Assembly: GCA_002394635.1 (NCBI GenBank)
Contig: DGUK01000026.1
Coordinates: 18,765 to 82,764 of the forward strand
Direction: 5' to 3'
Length of the DNA stretch: 64,000 bases
From: Faecalitalea sp. UBA4312
GTDB lineage: Bacteria > Bacillota_I > Bacilli_A > Erysipelotrichales > Erysipelotrichaceae
Below are positions 37,479 to 46,213 of the stretch, in pieces. The position numbers and the translations under genes are program-made. The first letter of the stretch is position 1; every line of letters starts with the position of its first letter. The notes under the pieces were generated by a model. The model was not told the origin of the DNA. It saw only the letters and a list, made by a program, of their open reading frames with translations, and did no database searches.

Positions 37479-38708
37479 TTAATCTGTCATACGGTTGACC
37501 TTAGTAAACAGGAACAAGCCGATGATAAACATCAAGGTCAGGACACCAACCCCCAGATTAACGCTGTTGGTCATTTGCGAAACGATACCCACCAGTGTCG
37601 TTCCCACAAAGCTGGCTCCCTTTCCACAGATATCCATCAAACCGAAGAATTCTCCAGACATATTGGCCGGAATGATTTTTGTGAAGTATGACCGGGATAA
37701 GGCTTGAATTCCCCCCTGGAACATACCTACCAGAATAGCCAGGATCCAGAACTGGATCTGGGAAACCAAGAACATCGCAAAGATCGTAATGCCCAGATAA
37801 GCTAGAATACAGACGGTAATCAACCGGGCAGAATCAAATTTAGAGGACAGCCTTCCAAACAGGATAGCAAAAGGAAAAGCGACAAACTGTGTCACCAGCA
37901 ATGCCAGCAGCAAACTAGTAGAGCTCAGTCCCAAGGCCGTACCATACGCTGTCGCCATGTCGATGATGGTATATACACCGTCGATATAGAAGAAGAAAGC
38001 CAGCAAAAATAAGAAAGCTCTTTTATGCTGCCTTGCATTTTTTAAGGTATGACCAATCCGCCCAAAACTCTCTTTGACAACATGCTCCGGTTTTTCTACA
38101 TAATGTTTCTGTTTATAGGTTTTCAACAACGGCAATGTCGCGCCGACCCACCATACAGCAATGATCACAAAGGAGATCATCATAGCGGTTCCCATGCTCA
38201 ATCCGAACTTGTCAGAATTCAGCACAATAATCAAGCAGAGAATAAATGGTACGCAGCTTCCGATATATCCCCACGCATACCCTTGCGTAGATACATAGTC
38301 CATACGTTCTTCGCTGGTAATATCCGGTAGCATGGAATCATAAAAGATCAGACTCATCTGATAACCAATCTTAGCAATAATAAAGATGACCAGGAATATA
38401 ACCCATTCCTTGGCTAAACCCATTAAAATACATCCGATGGCCCCTACAGCCAAAGATGCCATGAAAATCGGTTTCTTAAATCCTTTGGTATCTGATAAAG
38501 TACCCATAATTGGTCCGGCCACTGCCACTACAATCGTACATATGGAAGCAGCATATCCCCAGTAGGCCAGATAGTCGACACTGGATAGACCTTCATTCGA
38601 TGCTAAATAATTGAAATAAATCGGTAAAATCGTCGTACACAACAAAGTAAATGCCGAGTTTCCCACATCATAAAGTACGAAGCTCCGTTCCTGCTTAGTT
38701 AATTTCAT
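37479..38708 (-). CDS. UMF1/Atg22-type MFS exporter
   Basis: 409 residues with about twelve membrane helices. The N-terminal ERSFVLYDVGNSAFTLLCTTILPIYF and GPIMGTLSDTKGFKKPIFM are typical of the UMF1 (Atg22-like) branch of the major facilitator superfamily, whose eukaryotic members export amino acids from vacuoles. The bacterial substrates are not established. GGGAGAG precedes the ATG. It lies behind the lysine operon in the same direction but has its own upstream region. A role in lysine export is a guess from position only. Confidence 0.82.
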   Translation of the reverse strand: MKLTKQERSFVLYDVGNSAFTLLCTTILPIYFNYLASNEGLSSVDYLAYWGYAASICTIVVAVAGPIMGTLSDTKGFKKPIFMASLAVGAIGCILMGLAKEWVIFLVIFIIAKIGYQMSLIFYDSMLPDITSEERMDYVSTQGYAWGYIGSCVPFILCLIIVLNSDKFGLSMGTAMMISFVIIAVWWVGATLPLLKTYKQKHYVEKPEHVVKESFGRIGHTLKNARQHKRAFLFLLAFFFYIDGVYTIIDMATAYGTALGLSSTSLLLALLVTQFVAFPFAILFGRLSSKFDSARLITVCILAYLGITIFAMFLVSQIQFWILAILVGMFQGGIQALSRSYFTKIIPANMSGEFFGLMDICGKGASFVGTTLVGIVSQMTNSVNLGVGVLTLMFIIGLFLFTKVNRMTD

Positions 38709-38819
38709 GATTTTTCTCTCCCTGATTTCTCTTTAAAATTGTATAATTTCCCAATTTCAGTTTCAACCATAAAATGGAGAGGTTCCCTATGGTATACTGA
38801 TTCCATCAACTACACACTA

Positions 38820-39232
38820 AAGTGAACGGGCTTATAACTATCCAGCAGTGCTAACGACCTATGGTCTGCTACCTTTGTTACAAGCTCTTTCTGATGTTAC
38901 ATCACAGGACGCTGACAGCTCAGATATGCTGAGGCGCCATAGAATATCCTGCACAGCAAATCACATTCACATACTTCCGACGAAACGTATCTGTGACATC
39001 ATCAGTGTCCTTAAAAAGCAGACGACGTACTATCTATGGGGTTCGTTACAAAATGTATCTATCCAAATACTACTGAAAAACACGATTTCTGGTCTGACGG
39101 ATACTTTGCCTGCATCATTGGAGAAGCATCCTCAGCGACCGTTGAAATGTATAGCCAAGCAAGGCTGAGAAAGGGGAAAGTGGCTCCTCCCGCCCTTCAA
39201 GAAGAGTGGGTTTCCGCCGCTAAAACAATTTT
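38820..39232 (+). pseudogene. Degenerate IS200/IS605-family transposase (TnpA) remnant
   Basis: Two short overlapping frames carry successive parts of a TnpA: ISCTANHIHILPTKR with the His-x-His signature (about 38938-38983), then, after a frameshift, EKHDFWSDGYFACIIGEASS (about 39076-39135), the conserved block before the C-terminal helix of this family. No intact start, no catalytic-Tyr region in frame and no tnpB are present. The downstream GCCCTTCAAGAAGAGTGGG resembles the subterminal hairpins of IS200/605 ends. Between the MFS gene and kptA nothing else is visible. Confidence 0.65.
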
Positions 39233-39778
39233 ATGAAAATCAATTATATCCGCCTCAGTAAAAAAATTTCATACATACTGCGCCATCATCCGGAAGCCAT
39301 CGGAATTACACTGGACGCATACGGTTTTGCGGACGAAAACGAACTATTAAAAGGGTTGAATCAAAAATACTCTTTTGGAAGAAGCATTACACACGAAGAC
39401 ATTGTTTATCTGATTGAAAATTCAGAAAAACAACGTTTTGCGATCCAGGATGACAAAATCCGTGCCTTATATGGCCATTCTTTGCCATCGAAAGTGATAA
39501 AGGCCGTAAAACAACCACCGGTCCTTCTCTACCACGGAACTTCTCCTGAGGTACTACAGGCAATCCGTGAAAAAGGACTTCTGCCAATGAACCGACAGTA
39601 TGTTCATTTATCCGAAGACAGAAAAACAGCCGAACAAGTTGGTCGCCGTCATTGTCAGCATCCCGTGATCCTGGTCATTGAAGCACAAAAAGCATACCAG
39701 AACGGAATCTCGTTTTTTTATGGAAATGATACAACGTGGTTAAGTCAGTCCATTCCCCCTGCTTATATCCATCAATAA
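39233..39778 (+). CDS. kptA: RNA 2'-phosphotransferase (KptA/Tpt1)
   Basis: 181 residues. Transfers an RNA 2'-phosphate to NAD+, releasing nicotinamide and ADP-ribose 1'',2''-cyclic phosphate. Conserved Tpt1 residues: Arg in SKKISYILRHHPE, the His-Gly pair of LLYHGTSPEVL, VHLSEDRKTAEQVGRRH and the later Arg/His. The substrate in bacteria is unknown because they lack the tRNA-splicing step that makes 2'-phosphates in yeast. It begins directly at the right end of the IS200 remnant, without a Shine-Dalgarno. Transcription may start within the IS end, where TAAAAC lies 6 nt before the ATG. Confidence 0.92.
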   Translation: MKINYIRLSKKISYILRHHPEAIGITLDAYGFADENELLKGLNQKYSFGRSITHEDIVYLIENSEKQRFAIQDDKIRALYGHSLPSKVIKAVKQPPVLLYHGTSPEVLQAIREKGLLPMNRQYVHLSEDRKTAEQVGRRHCQHPVILVIEAQKAYQNGISFFYGNDTTWLSQSIPPAYIHQ

Positions 39779-39808
39779 AACCCTCCTTACCATAAAGGTA
39801 AAGAGGGT
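39777..39808. terminator. Terminator between kptA and the GH32 gene
   Basis: CCCTC-x-TTACC / GGTAA-x-GAGGG stem with short A and T runs; serves convergent genes. Confidence 0.7.
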
Positions 39809-39824
39809 GCTGTCATTTGGTCTG

Positions 39825-42800
39825 TTATTTCCTGCGTTTTCCGACAAAGAAGAATCCCACAAGCGATGTAAAGAATGCGCCAAGATGTATACCGGCCATG
39901 GAACCGGCTCCAGTGTTGACACTGCCATTTTGCCTAGGTTGCAGTGGCTTTATTTCTTTTTCATCCATGATCGATCCTTGCTCCATGATAGATCCTTGAT
40001 GCTCTTTAGTGATAGTATCTGTTTGCTCGGATGGATCTTCGATAGCAGGGCCTTCTTGTTTTTCTATAAATATCGTCCGTTTCAAAGAATATACTTCAAT
40101 ATCGGCAATCACCGGATCTCCTAATGCATATACGCTGGCATACAGACTGCCCGGATCCGGGAAGATCTGGTTAGCCCCTGCTGCTGTATAGTCCCCGGTA
40201 AATACTTCTACGCTGGCACGATCAACAAAAATGCGAAGTGTCAGAGAGCCATCCGCATTTCGTGTGACCACTTGGCTATCCACCTCGGCAAAACGGTTGG
40301 AAAGGATCACACCAGATCGAGAACGGTCGATATAAAGCCGCCCTGTTGCCATATCATAATAAATCAATGTTTCCTGTTCCTGGCGGGCAGCCCGAAGCTT
40401 TCTTCGACCTCCACCGGTATTTTCAGCTGTACTCTGTGTGCTTTTTCGAAGTTTAAAACCAAACTGCGTAGTCCCTTCTCCCGGATAGAACGTAGCGATA
40501 ATTTCATAGGTATCGCTCTTTATGTCATCCAGCAGATTATTGGATTCTGTGACCTCTGTTTTCTGCAGATTCACCAATTTATTCTCACGGATGGTTTCCA
40601 ACTGTTCGACCGGGGTTTGTGTGAGTAACCAGTTACCATTTCCATCTTCGATCAATCCTACCTTTAACGGCAAATTAAATGTACCGTTAAAAGCCTGACC
40701 CAGCGTATCTGCCACCAAATTACAATAATCATCCCATGTATTCATCCAGTTGATTTCGATAATATCCGGTAGTGTTGGATTTTGCGGAGTGCCAAAATCA
40801 TGAACATAGAAGGTCATGGCCGCATAGGAATCCTTTCCGAAATTCATAATACCATCATAATTTTCATAATAAGTATCAGGTACAAATCTCCAGGATCCGG
40901 TATCATTGGTAAAGTCGCCTACCTTATAGGTTCGTCCACCTCTGGACAAGACCCATTTAATACCTTTGTCTGTCTGGATCGGATACAAATCCGGACATTC
41001 TGTATGCAATGAAGGATATGCCGTCTCCAGTTTCCAGTTTCTCAGATCCGGACTGGAATAAATTCGTAATGGTCCTCCGGCAATCACCATAAACCATTGG
41101 TCAGCCCAGCGGAATACCTTTGGATCCCGGAAGGCGCTGTCCATTAATGGATCATAGTACCAGTCGGCTGCAATTTCCTCAACTTTATTCCATGTTCTAC
41201 CTTCATCTGTGCTGTAAGCCAGTTTGATCCGCTGCCCGTTCCCATCACACGTGATCAGCGCAACCAATCCGCCTTGGCCTGTCTCAAACAAGCCCGAAGT
41301 GTTTTTATCATCAACAACTATACATCCTGAAAACATCGTTCCATTAGCATCCGGATAGAAAGCGATCGGCTGATCGGTCCAGTGGATCAGATCCGTGCTT
41401 GTCGCATGTGCCCAATGCATCGGTCCCCATCGGGTATCATCATAGAATTGATAGAAGAAGTGATACGTTCCGTTATAATATACCATGCCGTTGGGATCAT
41501 TGGCCCATCCTTCTTTCACGGAGTAATGATATTGATCCCGATACTTTTCGTTTCCATAAACCGCATCCGGTTGAAATTTATGTACATTGATCCGATACGA
41601 TGCACTTACCTGCTGCCCTGTATCTGATATCAGGGTGCTGACAATCTGGAACCAGTTGATCCCTGTCTGTACCGGAATCGCTTGAATATTCTCGATCCGA
41701 TCACCGTTACTGTCATAGACGGTGATTTTAGCATCCGGATTCCATGTCTGTGCATGGATTGAAATAGTTTCCACGTCATTATTGACATACTGGATCCGGA
41801 TCGGCTCCGTCGGATTCCACTGGGAAGCCGGTTCTGCCTGTCCTTGATTGGCCTTTACGGATACATCCGTAACGACCGGATTGAAGAACTCGTCAATTGT
41901 CTGATAGTACGTATTCTGGAAAGAAACATCACCGTTCCAGTTCAGTAATCCAAACAATCCAGCATCGATATAAGTCGGTTGTCCACGGTCATCCCTTTGC
42001 AGAGTATAGTCCCCTAGACTGGCCACCAGCACATCGTCCACATAATACTGGATCCAGGATCCGATAGCGACGACCTTTAAGGTATAGGTATCCTTGGCGG
42101 CCACCTCTTTTTCATCAATCAGCTGCAATGCATCATTGTCAAACCACCGCCACAGCTTTACCCGATGGCTGCCTCCGTCAATATTGATCGCATACGCTTC
42201 CTTTCCAGACGGATCGTTATTGCTTCGAAACAGCAGGCCGGCCGCTCCTTGTGGAGAATGGAAGGTGATGTCTGTACTATATACAAAATCCTGTCCCTGT
42301 ACGCCGGAATATACAAATGTATCTCCGACATCCCGTGCATCGCTATGAAGACCGGTATCATCGATGACCCAGCTGCCACCGACATACTTCGTATCTTCCA
42401 GATTCGTATGATATTCCGGGCCTAACGGAAGATCCTGGCCGGATGGCCCGATCACCTGACTGTGATCCATACGATCGATAAAGTGAATATTGTAGAAGGT
42501 GGCTTCGGATACAAACGACAGCAACCCGACATAGCCTCCTTGCCAGTTACTGATAACAGTAGACATCGTATACAAATGCGATCCACTGTTACCGAAAGAA
42601 TACACCAAGGTACCGTCAGCAGAAACATCCAGCTTCAGATGAAGCGGCTGATTCAGATCAATATCGCGGATACTTCCCTGTGTTGTGATGATATCATGTC
42701 CGGCACCAAATACCCGGAAAAGATCCGGACGATCCATTCGTGAATAATCGACATTCGCCGCATACCAATATGTTCCTGGATGTGTTTTAGAAGAAGTTCC

Positions 42801-43214
42801 GAACACCAGACCCGCACTGTTATTCCCGTTATTATTTGTCGGTTCAAAACGTAGATCCGCCTCCAGGACAAAATCGTTTGTCTTCTCTTCGAGCCCATTG
42901 TACATTGCAAAATGATCACCACCGCTGTTTCCGATAGTGATACTGCTTTCTTCTTCATTGACGTTGAATTCAGCAATTCCTATATTATTAAAATCTGTTG
43001 TGTTTTCTACTTCCGTCTGACGATCGGATCCCACTAAATCATTACTTTCAATTGGTGCAGAATTCTCTGTGACCGGTTCCATTGTTTCCTCAACCGCTAC
43101 ATTCGTCACAGGTGCCTCATCCATTTCTTCTGCGTGAATGATATTGGGAACGACCATCAACGCAAAAGCTGAGCCTAACGCTGAAGCAGAGGCCCATTTT
43201 TTCATGTCTTTCAT
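39825..43214 (-). CDS. Cell-surface GH32 fructanase with tandem CBM66-like domains
   Basis: 1129 residues. Signal peptide (1-28, ending IIHA), an acidic linker, two similar LamG/CBM66-like modules (about 80-250 and 265-445), a beta-sandwich linker, then the GH32 five-bladed propeller. Catalytic residues: nucleophile Asp573 in WANDPNG, stabiliser Asp697 in FRDPKV, acid/base Glu739 in ECPDLYP. A C-terminal GH32 beta-sandwich follows (to about 1050). The C-terminus has VNTGAGSM, a hydrophobic helix and KRRK, a non-LPXTG sortase-like anchor. It should release fructose from levan or inulin at the cell surface. AGGAAAGGA precedes the ATG; the ATG three codons later is also possible. Confidence 0.92.
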   Translation of the reverse strand: MKDMKKWASASALGSAFALMVVPNIIHAEEMDEAPVTNVAVEETMEPVTENSAPIESNDLVGSDRQTEVENTTDFNNIGIAEFNVNEEESSITIGNSGGDHFAMYNGLEEKTNDFVLEADLRFEPTNNNGNNSAGLVFGTSSKTHPGTYWYAANVDYSRMDRPDLFRVFGAGHDIITTQGSIRDIDLNQPLHLKLDVSADGTLVYSFGNSGSHLYTMSTVISNWQGGYVGLLSFVSEATFYNIHFIDRMDHSQVIGPSGQDLPLGPEYHTNLEDTKYVGGSWVIDDTGLHSDARDVGDTFVYSGVQGQDFVYSTDITFHSPQGAAGLLFRSNNDPSGKEAYAINIDGGSHRVKLWRWFDNDALQLIDEKEVAAKDTYTLKVVAIGSWIQYYVDDVLVASLGDYTLQRDDRGQPTYIDAGLFGLLNWNGDVSFQNTYYQTIDEFFNPVVTDVSVKANQGQAEPASQWNPTEPIRIQYVNNDVETISIHAQTWNPDAKITVYDSNGDRIENIQAIPVQTGINWFQIVSTLISDTGQQVSASYRINVHKFQPDAVYGNEKYRDQYHYSVKEGWANDPNGMVYYNGTYHFFYQFYDDTRWGPMHWAHATSTDLIHWTDQPIAFYPDANGTMFSGCIVVDDKNTSGLFETGQGGLVALITCDGNGQRIKLAYSTDEGRTWNKVEEIAADWYYDPLMDSAFRDPKVFRWADQWFMVIAGGPLRIYSSPDLRNWKLETAYPSLHTECPDLYPIQTDKGIKWVLSRGGRTYKVGDFTNDTGSWRFVPDTYYENYDGIMNFGKDSYAAMTFYVHDFGTPQNPTLPDIIEINWMNTWDDYCNLVADTLGQAFNGTFNLPLKVGLIEDGNGNWLLTQTPVEQLETIRENKLVNLQKTEVTESNNLLDDIKSDTYEIIATFYPGEGTTQFGFKLRKSTQSTAENTGGGRRKLRAARQEQETLIYYDMATGRLYIDRSRSGVILSNRFAEVDSQVVTRNADGSLTLRIFVDRASVEVFTGDYTAAGANQIFPDPGSLYASVYALGDPVIADIEVYSLKRTIFIEKQEGPAIEDPSEQTDTITKEHQGSIMEQGSIMDEKEIKPLQPRQNGSVNTGAGSMAGIHLGAFFTSLVGFFFVGKRRK

Positions 43215-43240
43215 TTCCTTTCCTTTCCGTTTCTTGAAAA

Positions 43241-43348
43241 AATACCCATCATTTATTGTGAATAGAATTAATATATGGCCATAGTTATTTTTAATATACT
43301 TTTTTCAATGGACTGTTAATACCCAAAAAAAGCATTCCAATACCCAAA
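43241..43348 (-). promoter_or_regulatory. Direct repeats upstream of the GH32 gene
   Basis: AATACCCAAA occurs at 43318-43327 and 43339-43348 (plus-strand reading), exactly 21 bp apart, and AATACCCA again at 43241-43248. The 21-bp period equals two helical turns, as in LytTR-type activator sites. A convincing -35/-10 between them is not clear. Confidence 0.4.
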
Positions 43349-43387
43349 TTTAACATATATGACCTTTCGAATTTTCTTTTTATTGAC

Positions 43388-43425
43388 ATAAAAAAACCGG
43401 TTTTCCAAATAGGAAATCCGGTTTT
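43388..43425 (-). terminator. Terminator of the secreted FxLYD-like protein gene
   Basis: AAAACCGGTTTTCC/GGAAATCCGGTTTT arms around a 5-nt loop, T-run on the minus strand. Confidence 0.88.
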
Positions 43426-43453
43426 ATGATTATGTTGTTCGGTGATGTATTTA

Positions 43454-44725
43454 TCAATCAAACTGGTATTGCGAAGGATATGCATAAATGTCGTAATGAT
43501 CCACATCCTTTGCGGTAATGTCTTTCGGAATAGCTACGGAATTCATAGAGAATCCAATCTTTTCTCCGCTTTTTAGTGTATCGGACAAGATTGTATAGCA
43601 GCTGGCAATCATCTGCCCTTTCTTATTGTACATAAGGATAACAACATTGGTAAAATCACTATCCTTTTTCGAATTGTTTTCCACACGACCGGTGACGGAG
43701 ATTCCACCATAAGACTTATCTTTGACCTTTACATCCGAAGTCTTATAACGTACACAATCCACCGTCGCTTCTTTTACATTAATATGCGGGACGACTGTCA
43801 GATCTTCTAATTCATCAGTATCCAGGATGGTCTCTTCGTAGTAATAAGCTGTTTCTCCCGGCTTAACGATTTGTGGATAGGCGCTTACATATGTCACACT
43901 GTCTACAAGTTCGCCATCTTTGTTTTCCAGATCCATGGTCGCATCTTCTAAATACAGATTGCCTTCTCCTGTATTTTCAACCGGAACAATGATCTGTACC
44001 CAGATAGAATCGATGCTGTCCTGCCATGATGCCACATTCGCCTTGCCAACTTCCCATTTCGCCTTTCCGGATTTATCAGAGCTCTTCTTTGACTCTTTTT
44101 TGGAATCATCTTTGTTCGTTTTTGTATCCTTAGTATCGGCTGTATCACTTAAGCTTTCCGAAGTCTTACAGATTTTTTCGAAGTCTCCGTCATATTCATA
44201 CACGGCATTGTCACTTTCTCCTAAGCAGAAACATACGATCTGCTTGGTATCGGCATTGTAAACGAAGATGACTTCGAATGTAACAGACATATCTTCGATT
44301 TCACCGGTTGCCAGGATTCCATAGGCTTCATAACCGGCAATCGTCAGATCGATTTCATCCTGCACGGATACATCTGCACCCATACCGGAAATAAAATCGT
44401 CCTTGATCTGCTCTTTATACTTACCGAAATCTTTCTGGATGGATGACGGTGCCTTTTCCTCCGCCAACATCAACATCACAACAGATTCTCCTGTTTCTGC
44501 ATAGTAGTATAAAGTGTCATCGGAAGAGTTATCCCCCTTTTCAAAATATGTAGGAATTTGAATGGCCATACCGCCAAACGTTATGATTTCATTTGTGTTT
44601 TCATCAAAACCGTTTTTGTCTTCTCTGGCATAAACAAGAGATGAACCAATCATCGGAACGACCCCGGACAGATTAAAGCTCAAGACAGTAAAAACAGCTA
44701 GGATAGCCGCAATTATTTTTTTCAT
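43454..44725 (-). CDS. Secreted protein with a C-terminal FxLYD-like domain
   Basis: 423 residues. Signal peptide (IIAAILAVFTVLSFNLSGVVPM), a first domain (about 45-200) of mixed strands, a Lys/Ser/Asp-rich linker (about 205-240), then two immunoglobulin-like beta domains: one at about 240-325 and one at 340-420 (GGISVTGRVENNSKKDSDFTNVVILMYNKKGQMI), which is the FxLYD pattern. Such domains are common in extracellular proteins of Firmicutes, with no known activity. There is no lipobox Cys or wall anchor, so it is probably released or held by unknown means. A-A-A-G-G-T precedes the ATG. Confidence 0.75.
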   Translation of the reverse strand: MKKIIAAILAVFTVLSFNLSGVVPMIGSSLVYAREDKNGFDENTNEIITFGGMAIQIPTYFEKGDNSSDDTLYYYAETGESVVMLMLAEEKAPSSIQKDFGKYKEQIKDDFISGMGADVSVQDEIDLTIAGYEAYGILATGEIEDMSVTFEVIFVYNADTKQIVCFCLGESDNAVYEYDGDFEKICKTSESLSDTADTKDTKTNKDDSKKESKKSSDKSGKAKWEVGKANVASWQDSIDSIWVQIIVPVENTGEGNLYLEDATMDLENKDGELVDSVTYVSAYPQIVKPGETAYYYEETILDTDELEDLTVVPHINVKEATVDCVRYKTSDVKVKDKSYGGISVTGRVENNSKKDSDFTNVVILMYNKKGQMIASCYTILSDTLKSGEKIGFSMNSVAIPKDITAKDVDHYDIYAYPSQYQFD

Positions 44726-44827
44726 ATTATAAACACCTTTCTTTTTTTTTACCGTATATATTCGTTTATATTTTACCTTGTTTTAACAAAACTTTGAACT
44801 TTTATTCAAAAAAAAGAGACATAAAGA

Positions 44828-45121
44828 TCATTTTATGATGTTTTGCAGTCTTTTTATTCGATTTATCACCTCATTCAGTCCAAACGTTCCACTTTTTTCC
44901 CATGCGATTTTTCCATTCACGTACAGATGGATGGTCGGTACGCTCAATACGCCGGCCTGAGCAGCCAGTCGAGGATGCTCATCAACAGATATATAGACCT
45001 TATCCGACAGTTCCATTTCCTGCAGCTTTTGCCAAACGACATGACAAGGAGGACAGCTTTCACTGCCGAAAAGTATTAATACGATTTCATTTACGTTTAC
45101 GATTTCATCGATACTAGTCAT
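44828..45121 (-). CDS. Thioredoxin-like protein with a CPPC active site
   Basis: 97 residues of thioredoxin fold. The active site is SESCPPCHVVWQKL (CPPC rather than CGPC), with the cis-Pro in LSVPTIHLYVNG. CPPC sites usually shift the redox potential to more oxidising values than CGPC. GAGGAGG is 9 nt before the ATG. It lies 40 bp behind a 15-codon Cys-Cys ORF in the same transcript. A role in repair of specific disulphides is inferred. Confidence 0.87.
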   Translation of the reverse strand: MTSIDEIVNVNEIVLILFGSESCPPCHVVWQKLQEMELSDKVYISVDEHPRLAAQAGVLSVPTIHLYVNGKIAWEKSGTFGLNEVINRIKRLQNIIK

Positions 45122-45161
45122 TTACTTTATCCTCCTCTCATTGCCCGATACCTACTTTTGC

Positions 45162-45209
45162 TCAAATAGCACGAGCATCATAACCTGTGACCGGACAACA
45201 GATTTTCAT
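45162..45209 (-). CDS. Small ORF, 15-aa Cys-Cys peptide upstream of the thioredoxin-like gene
   Basis: MKICCPVTGYDARAI preceded by GAGGAG 7 nt before the ATG, an excellent initiation site, and 40 bp ahead of the thioredoxin-like gene. Vicinal cysteines suggest a thiol switch, a metal site or a leader peptide. I know of no family. The longer frame that includes it (to 45368) has no start signal and crosses the promoter palindromes. Confidence 0.5.
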   Translation of the reverse strand: MKICCPVTGYDARAI

Positions 45210-45246
45210 AGTATTTCTCCTCGTACGAACTTCAAGGGTCGGGATT

Positions 45247-45272
45247 GATTCTATAATCATTATTATAGAATC
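45247..45272. repeat. Perfect palindrome with 11-bp arms in the divergent promoter region
   Basis: GATTCTATAAT and ATTATAGAATC around CATT. The arms contain TATAAT on both strands; the minus-strand -10 of the peptide/thioredoxin transcript lies at 45262-45267. A smaller related palindrome GATTC-TATC-GAATC lies at 45280-45293. Confidence 0.7.
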
Positions 45273-45303
45273 GGAACGGGATTCTATCGAATCGGTTTCC
45301 GTC

Positions 45304-45332
45304 TTGAAATCCATTTCAAAATCCGATACGAT
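45304..45332 (+). promoter_or_regulatory. yigZ promoter with -35 inside a palindrome, predicting a leaderless mRNA
   Basis: TTGAAA (45304-45309), 17-bp spacer, TACGAT (45327-45332), then six bases and the ATG. TTGAAAT-CC-ATTTCAA (45304-45319) is a perfect 7-bp palindrome covering the -35. Confidence 0.55.
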
Positions 45333-45338
45333 TGAGAC

Positions 45339-45947
45339 ATGCCAAGGATCCAACAAGACTGTACCCATTCCCTGGAAATAAAAAAGAGCCGTTTCATTAC
45401 GTATTTACATCGTACGAGCCAGGAACAGGATGCCAGGGAGTTTATAAAAAAAATAAAAAAAGAACATCCGACAGCTCGTCATTATTGCACGGCGATGATC
45501 ATTGGTCATATCGTACGTTCCAACGATGACGGCGAACCAGCCGGAACTGCCGGCCATCCCATGCTGGATGTGCTGATGCACGAAAAGATGGAAGATATCC
45601 TCGTTGTGGTCGTTCGCTATTTTGGCGGCATCAAATTAGGAACCGGAGGGCTGGTGCGTGCTTATAGCAACAGTGTACAGGAAGCCTTGCGTCATGCGGT
45701 ATTAACACAGACAACTACGGTTCAGATCTACGAGATCATGTTTCCTTATGATCTGATTGGAAAGCTGGATGCTTTTTTCCGCATGCAGAATATAGAAATC
45801 ATCGATAAAGACTACGGAGAATTCGTGACTTATCAGTATGCGGTACCTTCTGACATCACAAATGCCATCCAGGAAGTAACCAACGGAACGATCTATCCAA
45901 AGCGTCTTCAAGATAAATGCATTGAACTACCCATAGAAAGGACATAA
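45339..45947 (+). CDS. yigZ: YigZ/IMPACT-family protein
   Basis: 202 residues. The UPF0029/IMPACT domain shows KKSRFITYLHRT, the DDGEPAGTAGHPML motif and VVVVRYFGGIKLGTGGLVRAYSNSVQEAL. A DUF1949-like C-terminal domain follows. The family has been linked to ribosome-related regulation in eukaryotes and is of unknown role in bacteria. No Shine-Dalgarno is present; the promoter -10 is 6 nt before the ATG. It ends 2 bp before the next gene. Confidence 0.92.
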   Translation: MPRIQQDCTHSLEIKKSRFITYLHRTSQEQDAREFIKKIKKEHPTARHYCTAMIIGHIVRSNDDGEPAGTAGHPMLDVLMHEKMEDILVVVVRYFGGIKLGTGGLVRAYSNSVQEALRHAVLTQTTTVQIYEIMFPYDLIGKLDAFFRMQNIEIIDKDYGEFVTYQYAVPSDITNAIQEVTNGTIYPKRLQDKCIELPIERT

Positions 45948-45949
45948 AC

Positions 45950-46213
45950 ATGGATTTATTTATTCTTCTTCTCCTGTTCTTTATAATAGGAGCCCTTTTA
46001 ATCTATTTAATGCCGGTATTGGCACCGGTTTTTGCGATCCTGTATATATTCATGGTAATCCGCCGGTATCTGTACGGGCACCAGAATACCAGCGAGAACC
46101 CGGAGCCAACGTATCATCAAACTTATTATGATCCGCTGAATTCCGCCTCCAACGATCCGAATGTGATCGACGCAGAATATACGGAAGAATATGAAGAGGA
46201 TGAAGTACAATGA
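45950..46213 (+). CDS. Small membrane protein, 87 aa
   Basis: Two closely spaced N-terminal membrane helices (LFILLLLFFIIGALLIYLMPVLAPVFAILYIFMVI, residues 3-37) followed by a basic patch and a Tyr/Glu-rich acidic tail. No family recognised. AAAGGA precedes the ATG. Coupled between yigZ and the GNAT gene (overlaps it by 4 bp). Confidence 0.75.
   Translation: MDLFILLLLFFIIGALLIYLMPVLAPVFAILYIFMVIRRYLYGHQNTSENPEPTYHQTYYDPLNSASNDPNVIDAEYTEEYEEDEVQ

Noticed and set aside
38848..39168. Intact 106-aa plus-strand gene
   Set aside because: The frame joins out-of-phase parts of a TnpA and lacks the family's start; better explained as a frameshifted remnant.
45162..45368. 68-codon frame that contains the Cys-Cys peptide
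   Set aside because: Its start has no SD and it crosses the divergent promoter palindromes; only the last 15 codons have a proper initiation site.
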